Positions 40,301-48,218 of a stretch of 64,000 bases of DNA are shown here, one piece after another. Location: the NCBI GenBank assembly GCA_016708105.1, contig JADJGJ010000001.1, forward strand, positions 1 through 64,000, written 5' to 3'. The translations under genes and the position numbers were made by a program. Numbering within the stretch: the stretch's first letter is position 1; every line of letters starts with the position of its first letter. The notes under the pieces are model-generated. The model was not told the DNA's origin. It searched no databases and saw only the letters and a list, made by a program, of their open reading frames with translations. Source of the stretch: Crocinitomicaceae bacterium (GTDB taxonomy: Bacteria > Bacteroidota > Bacteroidia > Flavobacteriales_D > Crocinitomicaceae).

Positions 40301-41331
40301 CAGCACCGGACCCAACGGTGGTGATAGATGAGGCGGACAATAATGGAGTACCGACCGTTGCATTTGTGAGTGATGTATCAGATGGATTAACTTGTCCAGA
40401 GACGATCACAAGAACGTATTCAGTAACGGACAACTGTGCCAATGTAATCACAGTAACACAAACTATTACGGTGAATGATATCACTAACCCAACGGGGACA
40501 GCCCCGGCAAATATTACTGTTCAGTGTATAGCAGACGTACCGGCGGCTGATGTAACGTTGATTAACGATGAAGCAGACAACTGCACAGCAAATCCGGATG
40601 TACAATTTGTGAGTGATGTATCAGATGGTAATACTTGTCCAGAGACTATTACAAGAACCTATAGTATCACGGATGATTGCTCAAACACAATCAACGTAAC
40701 ACAGACCATCGTTGTTGATGATACCACCAACCCAACAGCCACGGCCCCGGCAAACATCACGGTTGAGTGCATAGGTGATGTTCCAGCCGCAGACCCAACG
40801 TTGATTACCGATGAAGCGGACAACTGTTCAGTACCGACAGTAGCTTTTGTAAGTGATGCAAGCGATGGCAACACCCGCCCCGAGACCATAACAAGAACTT
40901 ATTCAATCACGGATGCATGTGGAAACACCATCACGGTAACACAAACAATCGTGGTAGATGATACAACTAATCCGACAGCATCAAACCCGTCAAGTATAAC
41001 AGTTCCCGGAGGCCCAGCCCCGGCGCCGGATCCAACGGTTGTTGTAGATGAGGCAGACAACTGCACACTGAACCCAACGGTAGCCTTTGTAAGTGATGTA
41101 ACGGACGGCAACTTGTGTCCTGAGACTATTACAAGAACGTATAGTGTAACGGACAATTGCGGCAATCAAATTACGGTAACGCAATTAATTTTGATTACTG
41201 ATCCAATCATGCCAACGGCGTCAAATCCGGCTCCTGTTACAGTAGAATGTATAGCAGATGTACCAGCACCGGACCCAACGGTGGTGATAGATGAGGCGGA
41301 CAATAATGAGTACCGACCGTTGCATTTGTGA
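31387..41331 (+). CDS. giant secreted adhesin, N-terminal frame (frameshifted near 41308)
   Basis: 3314 residues up to a premature TGA. Order of modules: signal peptide; two CUB domains (~20-135 and 140-260; WDDLYIYDG, YDFLTIYDG); a PKD domain (WNFGDGTSG, ~268-358); a proprotein-convertase P-domain-like module (~385-565); one related Ig/PKD-like unit; about 13 PKD-like repeats of ~89 residues (33541-37570) interrupted twice by a TICTGTDGTITITGL module; and a run of HYR-like ~80-residue repeats (from 37841). The frame breaks at 41308, where one G is missing relative to every sister repeat, and continues in the next entry. Joined, the product is about 5540 residues. Probable role: surface adhesion or gliding, as for SprB-type proteins. 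Confidence 0.9.
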   Translation: MKRISSIIFIVFISLTAFGQTYNMTNGSVTTCSGTFYDSGGSGGDYGISETFVFTICSSVAGQSPQLNFTSFSIESGWDDLYIYDGATTGSPLIGSYTGTGSPGVVTASGSCITIQFTSDGSVVYPGWAATISCVTPPPPGSNVNMSNGSTSLCSGNFYDSGGPSSNYGFSQNLTYTICPSTPGSMVQVNFTSFDLENNYDFLTIYDGNSTAAPTLGSYTGSAGPGIAQATPGNPTGCLTFVFTSDGSFSYTGWAATISCTQPCQTITANIASVTPAPVAGYVKICQGQSVNFTGSGTFSSSGAGATYSWNFGDGTSGTGTSVSHAFPTSGSYAVGLTITDPSGCSNSNSATQVVQVSTTPTIVTNAAPNPICLGQSSNLTANVTMTPYVPNCTPPVSGTTFLPDGSGVSYTTSITVNCFNSGQTITSAADFSNICLNIEHSFLGDLDIVIICPNGQSMTLKDYPGGGGTYLGGALDDGSTTPGTGSTYCFTPGATTLLVDGSTVTAGSPAGASITPGNYMPVDPWSNLFGCPLNGAWTIQVTDNLSIDNGYIFNWDVNFTVPPAAGGFTPTIASQGWVATPGLTSTGATTASVTPTAAGTPCYTYSVTDNFGCTYTQTQCVTVNNAPSMTSANTASICSGGTVSIPLTSTMAGTTYTWVATANPNVTGESTGTQSTSTLSNTLTNSTGAVQTVTYTVTPTAGGCAGTPQTVTVTVNPIPTVTDPANQTLCANTATTAVNFTGTAGATFNWTNNNTSIGLAASGSGNIASFTATNAGATPITATITVTPTLGGCTGTAQTFTITVNPIPTVTDPANQTLCANTATTAVTFTGTAGATFNWTNNTPSIGLAASGSGNIASFTAINAGTTPVTATITVTPTLAGCTGTAQTFTITVNPIPTVTDPANQTLCANTATTAVNFTGAIAGTTYNWTNSNTTIGLAASGSGNIASFTAINAGTTPVTATITVTPTLAGCTGTAQTFTITVNPIPTVTDPANQTLCANTATTAVNFTGAIAGTTYNWTNSNTTIGLAASGSGNIASFTATNAGTTPVTATITVTPTLAGCTGTAQTFTITVNPIPTVTDPANQTLCANTATTAVNFTGAIAGTTYNWTNSNTTIGLAASGSGNIASFTAINAGTTPVTATITVTPTLGGCTGTAQTFTITVNPIPTVTDPANQTLCANTATTAVNFTGAIAGTTYNWTNSNTTIGLAASGSGNIASFTAINAGTTPVTATITVTPTLAGCTGTAQTFTITVNPTPTVTDPADQSICAGGSTTAVNFTGSIAGTTYNWTNNNTSIGLAASGTGNIASFIGVNGTGAPITATITVTPTTGGCTGTPQTFTITVTPNPVIAVAGTNPTICTGTDGTITITGLAASTAYSVSYTDDGVPVGPLAMTSNAGGSIVITGLNAGAYTNFQVSMGSCVSTSATLITLVDPNPPMVNDPADQTLCSGNATTAVNFTGTAGATFNWTNSNTSIGLAASGSGNIASFTATNATALPITATITVTPTLAGCTGTAQTFTITVNPTPTVTDPADQTLCSGNATTAVNFTGTAGATFNWTNSNTAIGLAASGSGNIPSFTATNATALPISATITVTPVLGPCTGTPQAFTITVNPTPTVTDPSDQTLCSGNATTAVNFTGTAGATFNWTNSNTAIGLAASGSGNIPSFTATNATALPISATITVTPVLGPCTGTPQTFTISVNPTPTVTDPADQSVCAGGTTTAVNFTGTAGATFNWTNNNTGIGLAASGTGNIASFTGINGTGAPVTATITVTPVLGPCTGTPQTFTITVNPNPVIAVAGTNPTICTGTDGTITITGLAASTAYSVSYTDDGVPVGPLAMTSNAGGSIVITGLNAGAYTNFQVSMGSCVSTSATLITLVDPNPPMVNDPADQTLCANMATTAVTFTGTAGATFNWTNNTPSIGLAASGSGNIASFTAINAGTTPVTATITVTPTLAGCTGTAQTFTITVNPIPTLTDPADQTLCANTATTAVTFVGTAGATFNWTNNNTSIGLAASGSGDIASFTGLNPTPGTTATATITVTPVLSGCSGTPQTFTISVINTLPTLTCPGNLTAVCSITEQPAYANYAAFVAAGGSSSSVGGTINTASFTLVSEVSDGNTCPETVTRTYSIQDDCGSTATCTQTIVINDNINPTATAPANITVECIGDVPAADPTLITDEADNCSVPTVAFVSDASDGNTCPETITRTYSITDACGNTITVTQTIVVDDTTNPTASNPSSITVPGGPAPAPDPTVVVDEADNCTLNPTVAFVSDVTDGNLCPETITRTYSVTDNCGNQITVTQLILITDPIMPTASNPAPVTVECIADVPAPDPTVVIDEADNNGVPTVAFVSDVSDGLTCPETITRTYSVTDNCANVITVTQTITVNDITNPTGTAPANITVQCIADVPAADVTLINDEADNCTANPDVQFVSDVSDGNTCPETITRTYSITDDCSNTINVTQTIVVDDTTNPTATAPANITVECIGDVPAADPTLITDEADNCSVPTVAFVSDASDGNTCPETITRTYSITDACGNTITVTQTIVVDDTTNPTASNPASITVPGGPAPAPDPTVVVDEADNCTLNPTVAFVSDVTDGNLCPETITRTYSVTDNCGNQITVTQTILITDPIMPTASNPAPVTVECIADVPAADPTVVIDEADNNGVPTVAFVSDVSDGNTCPETITRTYSVTDNCANQIMVTQQIIVNDITNPTGTAPANITVQCIADVPAADVTLITDEADNCTANPDVQFMSDVSDGNTCPETITRTYSITDDCGNSINVTQTIVVDDTTNPTASNPASVTVECIADVPAADPLVVIDEADNCSVPTVAFVSDASDGNTCPETITRTYSITDACGNTITVTQTIVVDDTTNPTASNPSSITVPGGPAPAPDPTVVVDEADNCTLNPTVAFVSDVTDGNLCPETITRTYSVTDNCGNQITVTQLILITDPIMPTASNPAPVTVECIADVPAPDPTVVIDEADNNGVPTVAFVSDVSDGLTCPETITRTYSVTDNCANVITVTQTITVNDITNPTGTAPANITVQCIADVPAADVTLINDEADNCTANPDVQFVSDVSDGNTCPETITRTYSITDDCSNTINVTQTIVVDDTTNPTATAPANITVECIGDVPAADPTLITDEADNCSVPTVAFVSDASDGNTRPETITRTYSITDACGNTITVTQTIVVDDTTNPTASNPSSITVPGGPAPAPDPTVVVDEADNCTLNPTVAFVSDVTDGNLCPETITRTYSVTDNCGNQITVTQLILITDPIMPTASNPAPVTVECIADVPAPDPTVVIDEADNNEYRPLHL
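33541..37570 (+). repeat. tandem PKD-like domain repeats (~267 bp units)
   Basis: About 13 units of 85-90 codons opening with TVTDPA-QTLCA and closing with GCTGTAQTFTITVNP. Units 3-6 are nearly identical at DNA level. A compound block holding a distinct ~95-residue module (beginning PVIAVAGTNPTIC) occurs twice, at 35428 and 36766, 1338 bp apart, so a multi-domain segment was duplicated. Confidence 0.9.
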
Positions 41332-44300
41332 GTGATGTATCAGATGGATTAACTTGTCCAGAGACGATCACAAGAACGTATTCAGTAACGGACAACTGTG
41401 CCAATGTAATCACAGTAACACAAACTATTACGGTGAATGATATCACTAACCCAACGGGGACAGCCCCGGCAAATATTACTGTTCAGTGTATAGCAGACGT
41501 ACCGGCGGCTGATGTAACGTTGATTAACGATGAAGCAGACAACTGCACAGCAAATCCGGATGTACAATTTGTGAGTGATGTATCAGATGGTAATACTTGT
41601 CCAGAGACTATTACAAGAACCTATAGTATCACGGATGATTGCTCAAACACAATCAACGTAACACAGACCATCGTTGTTGATGATACCACCAACCCAACAG
41701 CCACGGCCCCGGCAAACATCACGGTTGAGTGCATAGGTGATGTTCCAGCCGCAGACCCAACGTTGATTACCGATGAAGCGGACAACTGTTCAGTACCGAC
41801 AGTAGCTTTTGTAAGTGATGCAAGCGATGGCAACACCTGCCCCGAGACCATAACAAGAACTTATTCAATCACGGATGCATGTGGAAACACCATCACGGTA
41901 ACACAAACAATCGTGGTAGATGATACAACTAATCCGACAGCATCAAACCCGTCAAGTATAACAGTTCCCGGAGGCCCAGCCCCGGCGCCGGATCCAACGG
42001 TTGTTGTAGATGAGGCAGACAACTGCACACTGAACCCAACGGTAGCCTTTGTAAGTGATGTAACGGACGGCAACTTGTGTCCTGAGACTATTACAAGAAC
42101 GTATAGTGTAACGGACAATTGCGGCAATCAAATTACGGTAACGCAATTAATTTTGATTACTGATCCAATCATGCCAACGGCGTCAAATCCAGCTCCTGTT
42201 ACAGTAGAATGTATAGCAGATGTACCAGCACCGGACCCAACGGTGGTGATAGATGAGGCGGACAATAATGGAGTACCGACCGTTGCATTTGTGAGTGATG
42301 TATCAGATGGATTAACTTGTCCAGAGACGATCACAAGAACGTATTCAGTAACGGACAACTGTGCCAATGTAATCACAGTAACACAAACTATTACGGTGAA
42401 TGATATCACTAACCCAACGGGGACAGCCCCGGCAAATATTACTGTTCAGTGTATAGCAGACGTACCGGCGGCTGATGTAACGTTGATTAACGATGAAGCA
42501 GACAACTGCACAGCAAATCCGGATGTACAATTTGTGAGTGATGTATCAGATGGTAATACTTGTCCAGAGACTATTACAAGAACCTATAGTATCACGGATG
42601 ATTGCTCAAACACAATCAACGTAACACAGACCATCGTTGTTGATGATACCACCAACCCAACAGCCACGGCCCCGGCAAACATCACGGTTGAGTGCATAGG
42701 TGATGTTCCAGCCGCAGACCCAACGTTGATTACCGATGAAGCGGACAACTGTTCAGTACCGACAGTAGCTTTTGTAAGTGATGCAAGCGATGGCAACACC
42801 TGCCCCGAGACCATAACAAGAACTTATTCAATCACGGATGCATGTGGAAACACCATCACGGTAACACAAACAATCGTGGTAGATGATACAACTAATCCGA
42901 CAGCATCAAACCCTGCAAGTGTAACAGTTCCCGGCGGCCCAGCCCCGGCGCCGGATCCAACGGTTGTTGTAGATGAGGCAGACAACTGCACGCTGAACCC
43001 AACGGTAGCTTTTGTAAGTGATGTAACGGACGGCAACTTGTGTCCGGAGACTATTACAAGAACGTATAGTGTAACGGACAATTGCGGCAATCAAATTACG
43101 GTAACGCAATTAATTTTGATTACTGATCCAATCATGCCAACGGCGTCAAATCCGGCTCCTGTTACAGTAGAATGTATAGCAGATGTACCAGCACCGGACC
43201 CAACAGTAGTGATAGATGAGGCGGACAATAATGGAGTACCGACCGTTGCATTTGTGAGTGATGTATCAGATGGATTAACTTGTCCAGAGACGATCACAAG
43301 AACGTATTCAGTAACGGACAACTGTGCCAATGTAATCACAGTAACACAAACTATTACGGTGAATGATATCACTAACCCAACGGGGACAGCCCCGGCAAAT
43401 ATTACTGTTCAGTGTATAGCAGACGTACCGGCGGCTGATGTAACGTTGATTACCGATGAAGCAGACAACTGCACAGCAAATCCGGATGTACAATTTGTGA
43501 GTGATGTATCAGATGGTAATACTTGTCCAGAGACTATTACAAGAACCTATAGTATCACGGATGATTGCTCAAACACAATCAACGTAACACAGACCATCGT
43601 TGTTGATGATACCACCAACCCAACAGCCACGGCCCCGGCAAACATCACGGTTGAGTGCATAGGTGATGTTCCAGCCGCAGACCCAACGTTGATTACCGAT
43701 GAAGCGGACAACTGTTCAGTACCGACAGTAGCTTTTGTAAGTGATGCAAGCGATGGCAACACCTGCCCTGAGACCATAACAAGAACTTATTCAATCACGG
43801 ATGCATGTGGAAACACCATCACGGTAACACAAACAATCGTGGTAGATGATACAACTAATCCGACAGCATCAAACCCGTCAAGTATAACAGTTCCCGGAGG
43901 CCCAGCCCCGGCGCCGGATCCAACGGTTGTTGTAGATGAGGCAGACAACTGCACGCTGAACCCAACGGTAGCCTTTGTAAGTGATGTAACGGACGGCAAC
44001 TTGTGTCCTGAGACTATTACAAGAACATATAGTGTAACGGACAACTGTGGCAATCAAATTACGGTAACGCAAACCATTTTGATTACAGATCCAATCATGC
44101 CAACGGCGTCAAACCCTGCCCCTGTTACAGTGGAATGTATAGCAGATGTACCAGCACCGGACCCAACAGTAGTGATAGATGAGGCGGACAATAATGGAGT
44201 ACCGACCGTTGCATTTGTGAGTGATGTATCAGATGGATTAACTTGTCCAGAGACGATCACAAGAACGTATTCAGTAACGGACAACTGTGCCAATGTAATC

Positions 44301-46980
44301 ACAGTAACACAAACTATTACGGTGAATGATATCACTAACCCAACGGGGACAGCCCCGGCAAATATTACTGTTCAGTGTATAGCAGACGTACCGGCGGCTG
44401 ATGTAACGTTGATTACCGATGAAGCAGACAACTGCACAGCAAATCCGGATGTACAATTTGTGAGTGATGTATCAGATGGTAATACTTGTCCAGAGACTAT
44501 TACAAGAACCTATAGTATCACGGATGATTGCTCAAACACAATCAACGTAACACAGACCATCGTTGTTGATGATACCACCAACCCAACAGCCACGGCCCCG
44601 GCAAACATCACGGTTGAGTGCATAGGTGATGTTCCGGCCGCAGACCCAACGTTGATTACCGATGAAGCGGACAACTGTTCAGTACCGACAGTAGCTTTTG
44701 TAAGTGATGTAAGCGATGGCAACACCTGCCCTGAGACCATAACAAGAACTTATTCAATCACGGATGCATGTGGAAACACCATCACGGTAACACAAACAAT
44801 CGTGGTAGATGATACAACTAATCCGACAGCATCAAACCCTGCAAGTGTAACAGTTCCCGGAGGCCCAGCCCCGGCGCCGGATCCAACGGTGGTGATAGAC
44901 GAGGCAGACAACTGCACGCTGAATCCAACGGTAGCCTTTGTAAGTGATGTAACGGACGGCAACTTGTGTCCGGAGACTATTACAAGAACGTATAGTGTAA
45001 CGGACAATTGCGGCAATCAAATTACGGTAACGCAATTAATTTTGATAACCGACCCAATCATGCCAACGGCGTCAAATCCGGCTCCTGTTACAGTAGAATG
45101 TATAGCAGATGTACCAGCACCGGACCCAACAGTAGTGATAGATGAGGCGGACAATAATGGAGTACCGACCGTTGCATTTGTGAGTGATGTATCAGATGGA
45201 TTAACTTGTCCAGAGACGATCACAAGAACGTATTCAGTAACGGATGCCTGTGCTAACCAAATCATGGTAACACAACAAATCATGGTGAATGATATTACTA
45301 ACCCAACGGGGACAGCCCCGGCAAATATTACTGTTCAGTGTATAGCAGACGTGCCGGCAGCTGATGTAACGTTGATTACCGATGAAGCAGACAACTGCAC
45401 GGCAAATCCGGATGTACAATTTGTGAGTGATGTGTCAGATGGGAATACTTGTCCAGAGACTATTACAAGAACGTATAGCATCACGGACGATTGTGGCAAC
45501 AGTATCAACGTAACCCAAACAATCGTTGTTGATGACACCACCAATCCAACGGCGTCGAATCCGGCATCAGTGACGGTAGAATGTATAGCAGATGTACCGG
45601 CAGCAGATCCATTGGTAGTGATAGATGAAGCAGACAACTGCTCAGTTCCAACAGTAGCTTTTGTGAGTGATGCAAGTGATGGCAATACTTGTCCTGAGAC
45701 CATAACAAGAACCTATAGTGTAACGGATAACTGTGGAAATACGATCAACGTGACCCAAACTATTGTTGTAGATGATACAACTAATCCAACAGCATCCAAT
45801 CCGGCAAGTGTTACGGTAGATGTGATAGCCAATGTACCAGCAGCAGATCCATTGGTAGTGATAGATGAGGCAGACAACTGCACACTGAATCCAACGGTGA
45901 CTTTTGTAAGTGATGTGTCAGATGGATTAACTTGTCCAGAGACGATTACCAGAACATATAGCGTAACGGATAACTGCGGTAATCAAATTACGGTAACGCA
46001 AACCATTATTGTATCAGACATCATTTTGCCAACGGCATCGAACCCGGCAGGGGTAACGGTAGAATGTATAGCAGATGTACCTGTGCCAGATCCATTGGTT
46101 GTGATAGATGAAGCGGACAATGGAGGAGTACCGACAGTAGCTTTTGTGAGTGATGTATCAGATGGCAATACCTGCCCTGAAACTATTACAAGAACATATA
46201 GTGTAACGGACAACTGTGCCAATCAAATCATGGTAACACAACAAATCATTGTGAATGATATTACCAACCCAACGGGAACAGCCCCGGCGAATATTGCGGT
46301 TCAGTGTATAGCCGATGTACCGGTGGCTGATGTAACGTTAATTACAGATGAAGCAGACAACTGCACGGCAAATCCGGATGTACAATTTGTGAGTGATGTA
46401 TCAGATGGTAACACGTGTCCTGAGACGATAACAAGAACGTATAGTATCACGGATGATTGTGGAAATACAATCAACGTAACACAATTAATTATTGTGGATG
46501 ACACCACCAATCCAACGGCGTCGAATCCGGCATCAGTGACGGTAGAATGTATAGCAGATGTGCCGGCAGCAAACCCTGCAGTTGTTATCGACGAGGCCGA
46601 CAACTGCACGGCATCACCACTTGTACAATTTGTGAGTGATGTATCAGATGGCAATACGTGTCCTGAGACGATTACAAGAACGTATAGTGTAACGGACAAC
46701 TGCGGAAATCAAATCACGGTCACACAACAAATCATTGTGAATGATATTACCAATCCAACGGCATCTAACCCTGCCCCAATCAATGTATCATGTGCATCCA
46801 ATGTACCTGCTCCGAATGTTACGGCAGTGATAGATGAGGCGGATAACTGCACGGCATCACCGGTTGTAGCGTGGGTATCAGATGTGTCAGACAACAACAC
46901 CTGCAACGGAGAAATCATCACGCGAACATATAGCGTGACAGATAACTGCGGCAATCAAATTACGGTGACCCAACAAATTA
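37841..46980 (+). repeat. 963-bp super-repeat of four HYR-like domains
   Basis: About 38 HYR-like domains of ~80 codons (pattern EADNC ... FVSDVSDGNTCPETITRTYS ... CGN-I-VTQ). They run mostly in a fixed A-B-C-D order. The string CACGGCCCCG of domain A recurs at 37851, 38814, 40740, 41702, 42665, 43628 and 44591: spacing 963 bp, or a multiple of it, except 962 where one base is missing. One A domain (near 39770) is a variant lacking that string. The first and last units diverge more than the central ones. Confidence 0.95.
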
Positions 46981-48008
46981 TCATTGGTGTAACCACACCG
47001 ACAGTAAACGCAGGAGTTGATGTTACATTATGCGAAGGAGAAGTAGTCACCCTTACAGCAAGTAATCCGGATGCTGCGGTTATTAGCTGGGATAACGGAG
47101 TAATCAACAGCACTGCATTCACGCCACCGGTGGGCACAACAACCTATACTGTAACGGCTACTCAATGTGGTGGAGAATGTTCATCAACCGATCAGGTAGA
47201 CGTGGTTGTTAATCCGCTTCCGGATGTGGTGTTTATGGGGGATAGTTTGATTGGATGTTCTCCAATGCCTGTGAACTTCACAAATCTTACGATACCGGCA
47301 GGATCTAACTGTAGTTGGGATTTTGGAAACGGACTATCTGCGAATGGTTGTGGAATAGTTTCAACACTCTATGATATGGCAGGATCATATGACGTGACAT
47401 TAACAGTTACATCTGATGAAGGCTGTGTTGCAACAGAAACGTATAATGACTACATTACAGTTGTTGAACCACCGGTAGCATCATTTATGTATTCGCCAGG
47501 TTATGTTGCCGTTTCTAATCCTGAAGTTGAATTCTTGAATGAGTCAATCAATGCAGATTCTTATTACTGGGATTTTGGTGATGGAACCTACTCTTTACAA
47601 ACAGATCCAGAACATGCATTCCCTGCAATTGGAAACATGACCTACACAGTAACGCTCACTGCAACAAACTCGGTAGGATGTTCAGACACAGCATCTGTAC
47701 AAATTGAAATAATGGATGAAATTCTCTTCTATGTTCCAAATGTATTTACGCCAGACGGAGACGGAAATAATAACACGTTCTTCCCTGTATTTACAGCAGG
47801 TTATGATGTCTATGATTATCACTTAACCATTTTCAACCGCTGGGGTGAAGTGATATTTGAATCCTATGATGCGTCTGTTGGTTGGGATGGAACCTATGGT
47901 GATCAAGGTCTGGTTGAAGACGGAGTTTATATATGGCAAATTGAGTTTGGTGAAACCATGTCTGACAAGCGCCATAGAGTAAGAGGACATGTAACAGTAT
48001 TGAAATAA
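41328..48008 (+). CDS. giant secreted adhesin, C-terminal frame with T9SS type B domain
   Basis: 2226 codons in the frame that continues the upstream adhesin after a one-base deletion. The ATG at 41328 is only a chance codon inside a repeat, so this is not a separate gene. It contains the rest of the HYR-like repeats to ~46980. Then come an Ig-like module (TPTVNAGVDVTLCEGEVVTL), two PKD domains (CSWDFGNGLS and YYWDFGDGTY) and the gliding-motility-type C terminus YVPNVFTPDGDGNN ... LTIFNRWGEVIFES ... GWDGTYGDQ ... DGVYIWQIEF, a T9SS type B sorting domain. Without this part the N-terminal product could not be exported through the T9SS. A strong terminator follows at 48032. Confidence 0.9.
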   Translation: MSDVSDGLTCPETITRTYSVTDNCANVITVTQTITVNDITNPTGTAPANITVQCIADVPAADVTLINDEADNCTANPDVQFVSDVSDGNTCPETITRTYSITDDCSNTINVTQTIVVDDTTNPTATAPANITVECIGDVPAADPTLITDEADNCSVPTVAFVSDASDGNTCPETITRTYSITDACGNTITVTQTIVVDDTTNPTASNPSSITVPGGPAPAPDPTVVVDEADNCTLNPTVAFVSDVTDGNLCPETITRTYSVTDNCGNQITVTQLILITDPIMPTASNPAPVTVECIADVPAPDPTVVIDEADNNGVPTVAFVSDVSDGLTCPETITRTYSVTDNCANVITVTQTITVNDITNPTGTAPANITVQCIADVPAADVTLINDEADNCTANPDVQFVSDVSDGNTCPETITRTYSITDDCSNTINVTQTIVVDDTTNPTATAPANITVECIGDVPAADPTLITDEADNCSVPTVAFVSDASDGNTCPETITRTYSITDACGNTITVTQTIVVDDTTNPTASNPASVTVPGGPAPAPDPTVVVDEADNCTLNPTVAFVSDVTDGNLCPETITRTYSVTDNCGNQITVTQLILITDPIMPTASNPAPVTVECIADVPAPDPTVVIDEADNNGVPTVAFVSDVSDGLTCPETITRTYSVTDNCANVITVTQTITVNDITNPTGTAPANITVQCIADVPAADVTLITDEADNCTANPDVQFVSDVSDGNTCPETITRTYSITDDCSNTINVTQTIVVDDTTNPTATAPANITVECIGDVPAADPTLITDEADNCSVPTVAFVSDASDGNTCPETITRTYSITDACGNTITVTQTIVVDDTTNPTASNPSSITVPGGPAPAPDPTVVVDEADNCTLNPTVAFVSDVTDGNLCPETITRTYSVTDNCGNQITVTQTILITDPIMPTASNPAPVTVECIADVPAPDPTVVIDEADNNGVPTVAFVSDVSDGLTCPETITRTYSVTDNCANVITVTQTITVNDITNPTGTAPANITVQCIADVPAADVTLITDEADNCTANPDVQFVSDVSDGNTCPETITRTYSITDDCSNTINVTQTIVVDDTTNPTATAPANITVECIGDVPAADPTLITDEADNCSVPTVAFVSDVSDGNTCPETITRTYSITDACGNTITVTQTIVVDDTTNPTASNPASVTVPGGPAPAPDPTVVIDEADNCTLNPTVAFVSDVTDGNLCPETITRTYSVTDNCGNQITVTQLILITDPIMPTASNPAPVTVECIADVPAPDPTVVIDEADNNGVPTVAFVSDVSDGLTCPETITRTYSVTDACANQIMVTQQIMVNDITNPTGTAPANITVQCIADVPAADVTLITDEADNCTANPDVQFVSDVSDGNTCPETITRTYSITDDCGNSINVTQTIVVDDTTNPTASNPASVTVECIADVPAADPLVVIDEADNCSVPTVAFVSDASDGNTCPETITRTYSVTDNCGNTINVTQTIVVDDTTNPTASNPASVTVDVIANVPAADPLVVIDEADNCTLNPTVTFVSDVSDGLTCPETITRTYSVTDNCGNQITVTQTIIVSDIILPTASNPAGVTVECIADVPVPDPLVVIDEADNGGVPTVAFVSDVSDGNTCPETITRTYSVTDNCANQIMVTQQIIVNDITNPTGTAPANIAVQCIADVPVADVTLITDEADNCTANPDVQFVSDVSDGNTCPETITRTYSITDDCGNTINVTQLIIVDDTTNPTASNPASVTVECIADVPAANPAVVIDEADNCTASPLVQFVSDVSDGNTCPETITRTYSVTDNCGNQITVTQQIIVNDITNPTASNPAPINVSCASNVPAPNVTAVIDEADNCTASPVVAWVSDVSDNNTCNGEIITRTYSVTDNCGNQITVTQQIIIGVTTPTVNAGVDVTLCEGEVVTLTASNPDAAVISWDNGVINSTAFTPPVGTTTYTVTATQCGGECSSTDQVDVVVNPLPDVVFMGDSLIGCSPMPVNFTNLTIPAGSNCSWDFGNGLSANGCGIVSTLYDMAGSYDVTLTVTSDEGCVATETYNDYITVVEPPVASFMYSPGYVAVSNPEVEFLNESINADSYYWDFGDGTYSLQTDPEHAFPAIGNMTYTVTLTATNSVGCSDTASVQIEIMDEILFYVPNVFTPDGDGNNNTFFPVFTAGYDVYDYHLTIFNRWGEVIFESYDASVGWDGTYGDQGLVEDGVYIWQIEFGETMSDKRHRVRGHVTVLK

Positions 48009-48031
48009 AAAAGTAAGAACAAAAAAGTAAG

Positions 48032-48066
48032 GAGGCTGCAAACAAAGGCAGCCTCTTTTTGTTTTT
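48032..48066 (+). terminator. rho-independent terminator after the adhesin gene
   Basis: Perfect 8-bp stem GAGGCTGC/GCAGCCTC (48032-48039 with 48048-48055), 8-nt loop, followed by TTTTTGTTTTTG; starts 23 bp after the stop. Confidence 0.88.
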
Positions 48067-48206
48067 GTATGATGTACTTTTTACAATTATTGTGCAATCG
48101 GTCTGGTTATCTCTTGAAAAAAATGAGCCAAATTCAAATCTCAATAATTTTCAAAACAGTCAAATATCTGCAAATGGTATATTTTTATCAAAATAAATTG
48201 AGATCT

Positions 48207-48214
48207 TAAATTTG
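48207..48214 (+). promoter_or_regulatory. -7 promoter box TAAATTTG, 4 nt before the DUF2480 ATG
   Basis: Exact TAnnTTTG match; a T-rich stretch 20 nt upstream could be the -33 element. The spacer to the ATG at 48219 is TATT, so a leaderless mRNA is predicted. Confidence 0.6.
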
Positions 48215-48218
48215 TATT

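Noticed and set aside
41295..41335. Phase-variable on/off switch at the adhesin frameshift
   Set aside because: The deleted base is one of only two G; there is no homopolymer or short tandem repeat that would support reversible slippage. Error or simple mutation is more likely.
37841..46980. CRISPR-like regular repetition
   Set aside because: The period is ~240/963 bp, the repeats are protein-coding throughout, and there are no short repeats with unique spacers.
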